NCBI GenBank assembly: GCA_963675565.2
Contig: CAXXYD010000002.1
Location: 868,001 to 932,000, forward strand
DNA from: JARRKU01 sp963675565
GTDB taxonomy: Bacteria; Desulfobacterota; Desulfobacteria; Desulfobacterales; Desulfosarcinaceae
Length of the DNA: 64,000 bases
Reading direction: 5' to 3'
In this document: piece after piece, positions 54,106 to 63,099 of the stretch
Numbering within the stretch: position 1 is the first letter of the stretch
How the letters are laid out: each line of letters begins with the position of its first letter
Position numbers and translations under genes: made by a program
Notes under the pieces: generated by a model
Seen by the model: only the letters and a program-made list of their open reading frames with translations
Databases searched by the model: none
What the model was told of the DNA's origin: nothing

Positions 54106-56064
54106 TCACACAAAAAACAGCACCACCACGATGGCCAGCAGAATATAGCCGATATACAGATGAATATCGCCATGCTGCAGCCAGCGCAGCTTGTCAAAAA
54201 GCCACAGCACCGGCCGAACGATCAGCGGCCCCATCTGCATTTCGGCCAGGTCATGGACATGGCTGCGATAGTGGGTTCCCGCCGGAAAACACCCTTGGAT
54301 GGGCCTATAAGATTCACTTAGCGGGGCAGCCGGTTTGAAAAATTCCAATATGGAAGCGGCATAGGATGAACCGGTATACTGCATTTTTACGGTGGGTTGG
54401 GTAAAACCACAGCCCCAAGTCCCTGACCGGGCAATGGTTTTACCGCGATACAACAGACTGCGCAGTGCCAGCACCGCCAGCAAAACAGTCAAAAAGAGAA
54501 AAGCGCCCCGGGTGATGTTGGCCGTCAGAATGACAAAAGGCTCCATGGGAATTCGGCCATATCCCAATCCCACGGATGCCACCGCCTTGAGTGTCATGGT
54601 CATAAAGAAGGTTGGGAAAACCCCGATGACAATGCAGGCGCCTGCCAGCACGATCATGGGCACCATCATCAGCAGCCCTTTTTCTTCGGCATCCCGGGCC
54701 GCATCGCTGCGCGGCTCTCCCTGAAACACCACACCCACAACCTTGGTAAAGCAGGCCAGGGCCAATCCGCCGATGGTGGCCAGGCTGACAATGGCCAGCA
54801 GACTCAAGGCAAAGCCACGACTGGACAGGGCCACCCCGTTGAACCCGCCCATGTAGACCAGAAACTCACTAACGAACCCATTGAAGGGCGGAAGTCCGGA
54901 TATGGCCAGGGAGCCGATGAGAAATGTGGTCCCGGTCACCCGCATCTTTTTGATCAGCCCCCCCAAAGCATCTATGGCGCGGGTACCGGTTTGATGCAGG
55001 ACCATCCCGGCCCCCATGAAAAGCAGCGACTTGAACAGGGCATGATTGAGCACATGCAGCAGCCCGCCGCTGAACCCCAGCACCGCCATGACCGGCTTGC
55101 CGGCGGCCACGCCGATCATTCCGATACCGATGCCGATGAGAATAATGCCGATATTCTCTACACTGTGATAGGCCAGCAAGCGTTTGAGGTCATGCTGGCC
55201 CAGCGCATAAACTACCCCCAGAACTCCGGAAAGCATGCCGGCAATGAGCACGATATCGCCAAACAGGGCGCAATGCCAGTCCAGCATCACATAGATACGC
55301 AGGATGCCGTAAATGCCGGTCTTGATCATAACGCCCGACATGACAGCCGAAATGTGGCTGGGTGCCGCCGGATGAGCGTGGGGCAGCCAGACATGGAATG
55401 GAAACACACCGGCCTTGGAACCAAAGCCGATGAATGCCAGCACAAAAACCAGAATTTTGGCCGATTCGGGCAGGGCGGCGGCGGCATCGAACGCGAAGCT
55501 GCCGCCGTGCGCGTAAATGATGCCGAAAGCCGCCAGCAGGAACATGGCCCCCACCTGGGAAAAAACAAAATAAAGGTAACCCGCCTTGCGGTTTTCCGCG
55601 GCCTCATAATTGTAGGCCACCAGAAAAAAGGAGGAAAGCGACATGATCTCCCAAGCCAGGATAAAAGTGATCAGGTTACTGGCCGTCACCACCAGGGACA
55701 TTGCCATAACCAGCAGGCTGAAAAACAGATAATGGACCGCCGTACGCAGCGCTTTCTGCGCATTGCGCATGTAGTGGAAGCTGTAGAGTGCCGCTATCAA
55801 GGATACGCCGAAAATCACGATTAAAAAATACGCCGACAGCGTGTCCATATGGAAAGACAGGCTGAAATTCCCCAGATAGCTGAATTCAACGGCGCCATTG
55901 ACCGGGCGGGTGAGTCCGGCCCATGCATTCAACAGCCCCAATAAGCACCCGCTGCCGATGGCCAGAACGCTCACGGCTTTCATCAAGGCAAATTGACGCC
56001 ATAAAAAAAGGGGTAAAATACCCCCGCACACAATCACCAGCATGGACAAAAAAAATGAATTCAT
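54106..56064 (-). CDS. Ehr complex HyfB/NuoL-like antiporter-type membrane subunit
   Basis: A 652-aa protein; the ATG at 56064 has GAGGGAAG upstream, and the frame is open above it. It has about 15-16 hydrophobic segments with 'LITFILAWEIMSLSSFFLVAYNYE', 'GSKAGVFPFHVWLPHAHPAAPSHISAVMSGVMIKTG' in short blocks, and 'LKRLLAYHSVENIGIILIG', the hallmarks of NuoL/HyfB proton translocators. A C-terminal extension with 'GCFPAGTHYRSHVHDLAE' matches HyfB-type proteins. First gene of the six-gene operon BCEFGI. Confidence 0.93.
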   Translation of the reverse strand: MNSFFLSMLVIVCGGILPLFLWRQFALMKAVSVLAIGSGCLLGLLNAWAGLTRPVNGAVEFSYLGNFSLSFHMDTLSAYFLIVIFGVSLIAALYSFHYMRNAQKALRTAVHYLFFSLLVMAMSLVVTASNLITFILAWEIMSLSSFFLVAYNYEAAENRKAGYLYFVFSQVGAMFLLAAFGIIYAHGGSFAFDAAAALPESAKILVFVLAFIGFGSKAGVFPFHVWLPHAHPAAPSHISAVMSGVMIKTGIYGILRIYVMLDWHCALFGDIVLIAGMLSGVLGVVYALGQHDLKRLLAYHSVENIGIILIGIGIGMIGVAAGKPVMAVLGFSGGLLHVLNHALFKSLLFMGAGMVLHQTGTRAIDALGGLIKKMRVTGTTFLIGSLAISGLPPFNGFVSEFLVYMGGFNGVALSSRGFALSLLAIVSLATIGGLALACFTKVVGVVFQGEPRSDAARDAEEKGLLMMVPMIVLAGACIVIGVFPTFFMTMTLKAVASVGLGYGRIPMEPFVILTANITRGAFLFLTVLLAVLALRSLLYRGKTIARSGTWGCGFTQPTVKMQYTGSSYAASILEFFKPAAPLSESYRPIQGCFPAGTHYRSHVHDLAEMQMGPLIVRPVLWLFDKLRWLQHGDIHLYIGYILLAIVVVLFFV

Positions 56065-56385
56065 GAACTTCCCTCTGGGCTTAGAACACAGCAAACCACT
56101 TGTGGCACTTGCCCACAATCGGCTTATCGCTTTTTACATTTTATCTGTGGAACCGCAGCGGCCGGGCACCTCCCAATGCCCAGAACCGCAAGGGTTAAGG
56201 GGCAATTTCTATTGCATAACCGAAAAAAAGTCAACATCGGCGCAAAAGGCCATTGGACAGGAATAAATTCGACGCGGCCGGTGCCGGCAAGATGTTCCGC
56301 CCGCCAAAGTATGTGCAAGATGCGCCGCAGTTTCGGGCCTGGGGCTGCCAGCTGCCCGAGGCCCCACCTCCCCCCTCGGGTCCTC

Positions 56386-56446
56386 GGGGACGTATATCAG
56401 GTTATAAGTTAATCTTTGATTAACTTATAACCTGATATACGTCCCC
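56386..56446. repeat. perfect 29-bp inverted repeat hairpin
   Basis: Left arm 56386-56414 and right arm 56418-56446 are perfect complements across a TTT loop; both outer ends read GGGGACG/CGTCCCC. The right arm merges into four CGTCCCC-type units spaced 14-15 nt apart (starting 56440, 56455, 56469, 56483) that run into the end of the glycosyltransferase gene. The rest of the 387-bp gap 56065-56451 has no gene. It may be a mobile-element remnant or a bidirectional terminator. Confidence 0.9.
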
Positions 56447-56451
56447 AACGT

Positions 56452-57330
56452 TTACGTCCCCAACGTTTCGTCCCCGATGTTTGTCCCCAATATTGCACCA
56501 TAACGATCGGCAAGCGCCTGACAATCCCCGGCCTCCTGATGGCGTCCCCGTTTGACACAGCCGTTGATGTATATGCGGCACTTCTCCTTCAACATGAGAA
56601 CAGCAGCACGTCTTTGATCGATATCGAGCCTGCCGCTGTCAATGATCTTGGCAAGAGCATCGATACGGTATTTGTCCAGTTCCGCCATGCGCGACAACTG
56701 ATCGTCGTGACCGCCCCGTTTGACGATCAGCGGTTCGTCGATCAACCCCACCGGCTCCCGGCAGGTGATCCGCAGCCACAAGTCGTAGTCTTCACAAGCC
56801 GGCAGCCGTTCGTCGAACAGGCCCACCCGATCCAAAAGCTGCCGCCGCATCATGACGGCGGAAGGGCTGATCAGGCAAAGCGGCAGGCAGTGCTGAAAGA
56901 TCATGCCGGATTGTTTGCGATGCTTCTTTTTTGGATTGACCCGTTTGCCCCGTCGAACCCAGATCTCTTCCGTCTGGCAAATCATCATCTGCGGGTTGCG
57001 GACAAAATAATCCACCTGACGGTCCAGTTTTCCGCTGATCCAGTAATCGTCAGAATCGAGGAAGGCGATGAGTTCACCCGCGGCGGCCCGGATACCGGCA
57101 TTGCGTGCCGCGCTGACGCCCATGTTGACCTGGCGGATCACCGTCAAACGGCCGCCATATTCATCCAGAATGGCGCGGGTATCGTCTGTCGACCCGTCGT
57201 CCACCACGATCAGTTCGACATCGGCATAACTCTGGCCAAGCACCGAATCGATGGCCTCACGAACAATCCATCCGCGGTTGTAAGTCGGCAAAATGACGCT
57301 GACCTTCGGTGTGGTGGAAAATGGATTCAT
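56452..57330 (-). CDS. family 2 glycosyltransferase
   Basis: A 292-aa GT-A enzyme. 'KVSVILPTYNRGWIVREAIDSVLGQSY' and 'ELIVVDDGSTDDTRAILDEY' form the nucleotide-sugar site, 'GELIAFLDSDDYWI' gives the metal-binding DxD, and 'CEDYDLWLRI' fits the catalytic ED motif. No membrane segment. The last eleven residues (GTNIGDETLGT) are encoded by the repeat units at 56455-56488, so the C-terminus may have been reshaped by repeat insertion. It overlaps the response regulator stop by 4 nt and so is co-transcribed with the two-component genes. Confidence 0.9.
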   Translation of the reverse strand: MNPFSTTPKVSVILPTYNRGWIVREAIDSVLGQSYADVELIVVDDGSTDDTRAILDEYGGRLTVIRQVNMGVSAARNAGIRAAAGELIAFLDSDDYWISGKLDRQVDYFVRNPQMMICQTEEIWVRRGKRVNPKKKHRKQSGMIFQHCLPLCLISPSAVMMRRQLLDRVGLFDERLPACEDYDLWLRITCREPVGLIDEPLIVKRGGHDDQLSRMAELDKYRIDALAKIIDSGRLDIDQRRAAVLMLKEKCRIYINGCVKRGRHQEAGDCQALADRYGAILGTNIGDETLGT

Positions 57331-58712
57331 CCCTCGGGCTCTTCGATCCTGTACTTCTCCAGGCGATAGCGCATGGTCGGCCGGGAAATCCCCAGCATCC
57401 TGGCGGCTTTGGAAACATTGTTGTCCGCCAGTTGCATGGCCCGCCGGACAAAACGAGATTCCAGATCGACGATATCCACCGGTCCCTTGTCGATCATCAG
57501 GTTGACCACTTTGTCCAGATCCATCTCGTTGAGACGAAACCCATCACCGGTTTGCAGCACCAGGTGGCGGGTGGTGATCTGATTCTCTTTGGAAAGAATC
57601 AGCGCTCTTTCGATAACATTTCTCAATTCACGGATATTGCCCTTCCATGGATGGTCCACCAAAAGGGCAAGGGCTTTCTCCGAAAGTTTCGGTGTTTTGC
57701 GTCCGAACTCGGTGCTGAACTGACGGATGAAATAATTGGCCAGCAGCCCGATATCTTCCCGGCGATCCCTCAAGGGGGGAATGTGCAGGGGAAATACATT
57801 GATACGATAGTAAAGATCTTCGCGAAAGGTCTTCGCGCTGACCAGCGTCTCCAGTTCCTGATTGGTGGCGGCAATGATGCGAATGTTGGCATCGATGGTC
57901 TTGTCGCCGCCCAGACGCTGGAAACTGTGCGACTCAAGCACGCGAAGCAGCTTGGCCTGGACGTCCACGGCAATATCGCCAATCTCGTCCAGGAAAACGG
58001 TTCCGCCCGAGGCCTGTTCGAATTTGCCCTTCTGGCGGCGGGTGGCGCCGGTGAAGGCCCCCGATTCATATCCAAACAATTCGGCCTCGAGCAATGCGGA
58101 CGGGATGGCCGCGCAGTTGACCGGCAAAAACGGCCCTGCGGCCCGTTTGCTGTTGAAGTGCAGCGCCCTGCTGAGCAATTCCTTTCCCGTTCCACTTTCT
58201 CCGGTAATCAAAACCGTGGTATCCGTTCCGGCCACATTGCCGGCCTGGCGCAGTACTTCGCATATTCCAGTGGAGTTTCCGATGATGTTGCCGAAATTAT
58301 ACTTGCCCTCGATCTCCTTTCGCAGGTTGCGGACCTCCGACGTCAGCCGGCTGATGCGCAGGGCCTTTTCCACACAGGCCCGCAGCCGATCCTCTTTGAA
58401 CGGTTTGGTGACGTAGTCGAACGCACCCAGATGAATGGCTTCCACGGCATTTTCAATGGAGCCGTAGGCCGTAATGACGATAACCGGCAGCTCGGAGTCC
58501 ACCTCCTTGACATGGCGCAGAATTTCCATGCCGCCGACCTTGGGCAGCTTGATGTCGGTAATCACCAGGCTGAACGTGTCATTGTCCAGCAGGTCGATGG
58601 CCTCATGGCCGTCTCTGGCTTCAATGAAATGCAGCGCAAAATCGCTCAGCAGCATACTGACCACTTCGCGCATCCTGGATTCATCCTCGGCAATCAACAC
58701 TTTAAGACGCAT
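57327..58712 (-). CDS. NtrC-family sigma-54-dependent response regulator
   Basis: A 461-aa regulator: receiver domain (D53 acceptor in LVITDIKLPKVGG), AAA+ sigma-54 activation domain (Walker A GESGTGKE near 169-176, sigma-54-contacting GAFTGA near 237) and a C-terminal Fis-type helix-turn-helix ('NNVSKAARMLGISRPTMRYRLEKY'). AAGGAAGG precedes the ATG. It overlaps the sensor kinase gene by 11 nt and forms a pair with it. A candidate target is the sigma-54 promoter at 61953. Confidence 0.95.
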   Translation of the reverse strand: MRLKVLIAEDESRMREVVSMLLSDFALHFIEARDGHEAIDLLDNDTFSLVITDIKLPKVGGMEILRHVKEVDSELPVIVITAYGSIENAVEAIHLGAFDYVTKPFKEDRLRACVEKALRISRLTSEVRNLRKEIEGKYNFGNIIGNSTGICEVLRQAGNVAGTDTTVLITGESGTGKELLSRALHFNSKRAAGPFLPVNCAAIPSALLEAELFGYESGAFTGATRRQKGKFEQASGGTVFLDEIGDIAVDVQAKLLRVLESHSFQRLGGDKTIDANIRIIAATNQELETLVSAKTFREDLYYRINVFPLHIPPLRDRREDIGLLANYFIRQFSTEFGRKTPKLSEKALALLVDHPWKGNIRELRNVIERALILSKENQITTRHLVLQTGDGFRLNEMDLDKVVNLMIDKGPVDIVDLESRFVRRAMQLADNNVSKAARMLGISRPTMRYRLEKYRIEEPEG

Positions 58713-60588
58713 TCAGGCCTTCCTTAGCGCATGGGAAATCAATGGTAAAGGTGCTTCCTGCACCCGGCGTGCTTTGGATAGTTATACCGGCATGATGCAG
58801 TTTCAGGATCTGATTGACGATGGACAGGCCGAGGCCGGTGCCGTCATCTTTGAAGGTGGCAAAAGGCTCGAATATCTTTTCGAGCCGCTCCGGCGCAATA
58901 CCTGCACCGGTATCGGAAATGGAAAACACAATACAGCAATCGGCCCCATGGGCGCAGGCAAGCGAATCATTTGCAGCCGTCGCAGGTGCTTCTGCTTTCG
59001 AATGCCGCACGGCGCTTTCAACGGTCAGGGTGCCGCCGCCGGGCATAGCCTGGATGGCATTGAACAATATATTTAAAAACACCTGGCGCATCTGATCTGC
59101 ATCGGCCGGGCATTCGGATATGCCGGCGTCTAACCTTTTTTGGAGCCGAATATTGTTCTGTGTCAGCGTTTCGGCAATGCTGTCAATGGTTTCATCCAGC
59201 AGCCGGACAAGATTGATGGCGGTCAGCTGGGGCGGCGCCGGCCGTGCAAATGCCAGAAACGATTTCAACGTATTGTTCAACCGGATCACTTCGTCAATGA
59301 TAAACTGGGCTGCCCGGTTCCGCATTTCGGATGGTTTCAGAGGATTGGCGACCACCTGGGCCGATCCCAGAATAATCCCCAGCGGGTTCTTGATTTCGTG
59401 GGCGATGCCGGCTGTCAGCTGGCCCAGGGCGGCCATTTTTTCTTTTTCAGCCAATTCGAAATAGGTTTTCTTCAATTCCCTGCGGCTCTGTTTTAAAGAG
59501 GCGGCCATTTGGTTGAACGCATCGGCCAGGGTGCCGACAATCTGGGGATCCTGCAGTTTGACCTCATGATCCAGATCCCCCGCACTGACCCGCTGAATGC
59601 CTTGTTCCAGCAATCTGAGCGGCCGTACGATGGTCCGCGCCACCAGGTAGCTGACCACACAGGAAATACAAACCGCAACCAATACGAGAGTGGCCGTGGC
59701 TTTCTTGATGGCATTGATATTTTCCAGGAAATCGGTTACCGGAAGGCTGACTCCCACCGACCAGTTGTTTTCAGGATAATCGCTATAGGCGGCATAATAT
59801 TTATCTCCTTCGAACACCGCCAGGTCGAAACGTTTGCCATCGATTTTGAGGCGCGTCAGCGCGTCATTTAAAAACCGGATGCGGTCCGGGTTGAAATGCA
59901 TATCCAGCAGGTCGGGATGGGCGATAACGCGGTCCTGGGTGTTGTCAATAATATAAGCGTATCCATTTTCTCCGATGGTCAGGGTATTCAGAAAATGGGA
60001 AAAGGAAGACAGGTCAATGTCGATTGCGCATACTCCGGCGGCTTCCCCTCGGATCGGATCCTGAATCGGAGTCGACACCGTAATGCCGGGATGCTGGGAT
60101 GAGGCAAAGACATAAACCCCCGTCCAGTAAAGGGCGTTGGTCTGTATGGCACCTTCATACCAGGGACGGATCCTGGGATCGAAAAGCTTGTGAACCTCGG
60201 GCCTCTGAGGCGGGACCATGGTAAACCGGCCCGTTTTGTCCCCACAGTTGATGTTGAGAAACTCGGGATAGTCATTCTGCATCACGTGGAAAAAGCGGAC
60301 CAGTGCCGCCTGGTCCAGAGGATCGATAAAGCCGTTTTCAATGGCCGCCTTGAGCATGTCGACGTTCTTGGCCGGTTGGGACAAGTAGGTGCGTACCCGC
60401 TCCGCGATCTGGCCGGCGGTGCTGATGGCATACTGCTCGATCTGTTTTTCCAGGGAACGTCTGCCCAGCAGGTAGGAAAAATAACCGGTCGCGGCAACAA
60501 AGACGATGGTCATTCCCGTAATGGCGGCAAACAGCCGGATCTGGAAAGAGTGCCGATAGGCGCTCACGATGAAGGTATTGCGGCGCAT
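58702..60588 (-). CDS. sensor histidine kinase with dCache-type sensor and HAMP
   Basis: A 628-aa membrane kinase: membrane segment (about 18-40), extracytoplasmic dCache sensor (about 45-295, with 'DPRIRPWYEGA' and 'YAYIIDNTQDRVIAHP'), second membrane segment (298-320), HAMP (321-375), HisKA with H397 in 'GIAHEIKNP', and a HATPase domain with 'NILFNAIQAMPGGGTL', 'DTGAGI' and 'GTGLGLSIV'. dCache domains bind small acids or amino acids. Partner of the regulator at 57327; the lipoprotein gene 3 nt upstream may be functionally linked. Confidence 0.95.
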   Translation of the reverse strand: MRRNTFIVSAYRHSFQIRLFAAITGMTIVFVAATGYFSYLLGRRSLEKQIEQYAISTAGQIAERVRTYLSQPAKNVDMLKAAIENGFIDPLDQAALVRFFHVMQNDYPEFLNINCGDKTGRFTMVPPQRPEVHKLFDPRIRPWYEGAIQTNALYWTGVYVFASSQHPGITVSTPIQDPIRGEAAGVCAIDIDLSSFSHFLNTLTIGENGYAYIIDNTQDRVIAHPDLLDMHFNPDRIRFLNDALTRLKIDGKRFDLAVFEGDKYYAAYSDYPENNWSVGVSLPVTDFLENINAIKKATATLVLVAVCISCVVSYLVARTIVRPLRLLEQGIQRVSAGDLDHEVKLQDPQIVGTLADAFNQMAASLKQSRRELKKTYFELAEKEKMAALGQLTAGIAHEIKNPLGIILGSAQVVANPLKPSEMRNRAAQFIIDEVIRLNNTLKSFLAFARPAPPQLTAINLVRLLDETIDSIAETLTQNNIRLQKRLDAGISECPADADQMRQVFLNILFNAIQAMPGGGTLTVESAVRHSKAEAPATAANDSLACAHGADCCIVFSISDTGAGIAPERLEKIFEPFATFKDDGTGLGLSIVNQILKLHHAGITIQSTPGAGSTFTIDFPCAKEGLNAS

Positions 60589-60591
60589 AGG

Positions 60592-61482
60592 TCAGTGCAT
60601 TTTTCCCAGGGATCTCCAGCGCGCCAGCGCCGACAGCAGATCCCTGTTCAGTTCCGCATTGATGGTATTGGCCTGCACATAGGTGTCCACCCTTGCCGGT
60701 AGACTCTCCTGGAACGGGGGCCGGCCCAGGATTTCTTTGAGTGCGTACCCGGTGGTCAGGCTGTTGCGGTGCTCCTGCCACAATTTTTCGAAAGCCCCCT
60801 GCCGCTCTCCGTCATCTGTGGCGTTACGCACGATTTCCAGCAGTGCCAGGCCGGCCCATGAATGGGTATGCTCATCATCCGCTGTATACGGTTTGGTCTT
60901 GGGATTGGGGAATATCATTTTTAACCAGGGGACCGGTGAGATGCGCGAAAAACGATCTTCAGGATATTTTTCGGCCAGCAATGAGTAGATGGCAAGCCCT
61001 CTTTTGTTTTCCTTGAGCAGATCAGTATAGATCCACCCCATGTACCAATAGGCTTTGGCACGCACGGCGGGCAGGTCCGCGAACGCCCCGGCAATGGACT
61101 CGTAGGCTGCAAGTGCCTGCCTGCAGGCGGCCGGCGGGGCCAGCCTGAAATCATCCCCCAGGTGCATATAGGCCAGTTCCAGTTTGGCTTCACCAATTCT
61201 GGCCCGATCATCCGAAAATCGATCGATGAGTACTTTCAGAGCCGCCCTTTTCTCCGCAGGATTGAAGGACAGGGTCTTGGCATAGTTCAACTGCTCCATG
61301 GCCGAGCTGAAGACCGGAATGCTGAATCCACCAGTATCCAAATGCCGGGTGGGTTCCACATCTGCCTGAGTCTTCGATGGGCGTTCGGTGCATCCCAGGC
61401 AAACCTGGCACACGAGCAACAGCCCGGCCAGGGAAAAACGCCATACATGGTGAAAACCGGTTTTTTTTATGCCACCCGTCAT
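60592..61482 (-). CDS. lipoprotein with TPR-like helical domain
   Basis: About 296 aa from the ATG at 61482 (a TTG at 61515 is less likely). Signal peptide with lipobox VCLGC. The rest is helical with TPR-like 'ALKVLIDRFSDD', 'CRQALAAYESIAGAFADLPAVRAKAYWYMGWIYTDL' in pieces, and 'RGLAIYSLLAEKYPEDRFSRI', similar to outer-membrane TPR lipoproteins. It starts the operon with the kinase, regulator and glycosyltransferase, suggesting an envelope-sensing or polymer-assembly role. Confidence 0.75.
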   Translation of the reverse strand: MTGGIKKTGFHHVWRFSLAGLLLVCQVCLGCTERPSKTQADVEPTRHLDTGGFSIPVFSSAMEQLNYAKTLSFNPAEKRAALKVLIDRFSDDRARIGEAKLELAYMHLGDDFRLAPPAACRQALAAYESIAGAFADLPAVRAKAYWYMGWIYTDLLKENKRGLAIYSLLAEKYPEDRFSRISPVPWLKMIFPNPKTKPYTADDEHTHSWAGLALLEIVRNATDDGERQGAFEKLWQEHRNSLTTGYALKEILGRPPFQESLPARVDTYVQANTINAELNRDLLSALARWRSLGKMH

Positions 61483-61952
61483 GGTGAGCACCAAAATGTG
61501 TGATGATATCGACAAAAGTTGATCATATGCGCAACTCTAAATTCATAGCCAAATCATCCGTTTCGAGCCGCCCCGGAGCCCTCGGGCAAGGCCGATCTTG
61601 CCGTCCGCCGTCCGCCTTAAGACCACCTCGAATTCGTTTTTTCGATATTTTTACAGATAGTTAAACAATTCTCGGGGCGAATAACGGCCCCGTATGAAAG
61701 GAGCCCCAAACAGGCGGAGGAACAATGGGTAACCGCCCGGACCAGGTTTCATTGATTATTGAATAAGGGGCCCCACGTAACTTCCCCAAAAAAAATTGAT
61801 CAAATGATCCATTCTCAATATATCATCCGGACTTTTCATTCAAGTCATGCCGGTGCCGCCGCCCATGGCTGAATATCGTTAACTAATTAGAATCAATTCA
61901 ATTTACTAATCAAAATACAATAAGCCGTATCCGGAAAAAAGAAGCGACGCCA

Positions 61953-61968
61953 TGGCACAAACATTGCT
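61953..61968 (+). promoter_or_regulatory. sigma-54 (-24/-12) promoter
   Basis: TGGCACAAACATTGCT fits the -24/-12 consensus TGGCAC-N5-TTGCW exactly. It points toward the crotonase gene at 62300. The nearest matching activator in the window is the NtrC-type regulator at 57327-58712. Confidence 0.82.
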
Positions 61969-62092
61969 CAATTGACAGGGAAGCAAGGCACATGCCTAAT
62001 ATAAAATAACAACCGGGTCCAGGGGGCCCGAACCTGGAAGGGCCAAACGCCCCACCATCACCGAGAGCAAAAAGTGAAGACAGTGATGTACA

Positions 62093-62148
62093 GTTGTGGA
62101 ACGCGCTGCGCGCAGCCCTGACCTTATACAATGCCAGAATTCCACAAC
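62093..62148 (+). promoter_or_regulatory. structured 5' leader element
   Basis: A 9-bp outer stem (GTTGTGGAA 62093-62101, complement 62140-62148) encloses a self-complementary GCTGCGCGCAGC. It would lie in the leader of a transcript from the sigma-54 promoter and could control translation or stability. No known riboswitch class is recognised. Confidence 0.45.
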
Positions 62149-62299
62149 CCGTAACTCATAACTGACCCTTTGCCTCTGTATCTGGCCTGGCCCTGAGGAC
62201 TATGTTTTCAGTTTAAAATAAAATTACGGCGGTATGCGTCAATACCCAGCCCAATCGACAAACGAAAATTGCAGGTTTACCCGTCACGGAGGGAGCGCC

Positions 62300-63070
62300 A
62301 TGGCATTTGAATGTATCATTTTCGAAAAGTCTGAAGGCATTGCAACCATCCGGCTCAATCGGCCCAAGGTGCTCAATGCAATGAACAAACAGTTGTGGAT
62401 CGAATTTCAGAACGCGCTGGACGATTCCAGGAACGATCCAAAGATCAAGGTGGTTGTGGTGACGGGCGAGGGTCGGGCCTTTTCCACCGGGGCCGACTTG
62501 AAAGAGTCCAAGACCCGGAGCCTGGAGGCCTATCGCGACTATCTCGAGGAACTCCAGGAGGCTTCCCGCAAGCTGATTCGATTCGAAAAACCCACCATCG
62601 CCGCCATCAACGGCTTCGCTTTGGGGTCGGGGTACGAACTGGCCCTGGCCTGCGACATCCGCATTGCCGCCAACGAAGCCCAAATTGGCTCGCCGGAAGC
62701 CAAGGTCACCTCATCGGTCACCGGCGGCGCCATGCGCCTGGTCCAGGATCTCATCGGCCCGGGAAAAGCGTGCGAACTGCTTTTTACCGGTGAGTACATC
62801 ACAGGTACAGAAGCGCAGCGCATCGGGCTGGTCAACCGCGCTGTCCCTCTCGACGAACTGATGGAAGAAGTCCGCTACATGGCGGCAAAGATTGCCGAAA
62901 ATTCGTCGTTTTCAATCAAGATGATCAAAAAAGGCTTGCTGATGGCCCGCGGAGAAATCAGTCTCGAAGCCCTCATGGATTATGAAGTGGAAGCCTGCCT
63001 GGCCTGTGTCTCCACAAAGGAACGCCAGGAATCGCTGAACCAATTCGCGGACCGCAAAAAACAGGGCTAA
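62300..63070 (+). CDS. enoyl-CoA hydratase/isomerase (crotonase) family protein
   Basis: A 256-aa protein; the ATG at 62300 has GGAGGGAG upstream. Crotonase features: oxyanion loop 'FSTGADLKE', 'AINGFALGSGYELALACDIRIA' with the first glutamate, and 'IGSPEAKVTSSVTGGAMRLV' with the second, both where hydratases have catalytic glutamates. The usual 'GLxPGxGG' is changed to 'SSVTGGA', so the exact reaction is uncertain (hydratase, isomerase or dehalogenase-like). The acyl-CoA synthetase gene follows 29 nt later and is likely co-transcribed. Confidence 0.9.
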   Translation: MAFECIIFEKSEGIATIRLNRPKVLNAMNKQLWIEFQNALDDSRNDPKIKVVVVTGEGRAFSTGADLKESKTRSLEAYRDYLEELQEASRKLIRFEKPTIAAINGFALGSGYELALACDIRIAANEAQIGSPEAKVTSSVTGGAMRLVQDLIGPGKACELLFTGEYITGTEAQRIGLVNRAVPLDELMEEVRYMAAKIAENSSFSIKMIKKGLLMARGEISLEALMDYEVEACLACVSTKERQESLNQFADRKKQG

Positions 63071-63099
63071 CGCCTAACACAGCAAACCGGAGGTTTTAC

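Larger units (their letters stand above)
61483..62299. other. long gap with promoter and structured leader
   Basis: About 817 bases without a gene, the longest non-coding stretch in the window. The first half is plain AT/GC-mixed sequence with a GGGGC-N7-GCCCC-type hairpin near 61676. The second half holds a sigma-54 promoter (61953-61968), an alternative TTGACA/TAATAT pair (61972 and 61997, spacer 19) and a structured segment (62093-62148) ahead of the crotonase gene. Confidence 0.6.

Noticed and set aside
57309..58727. A 472-codon plus-strand open frame opposite the NtrC-type regulator
   Set aside because: Shadow of a well-defined sigma-54 activator; no recognisable domain in the alternative frame.
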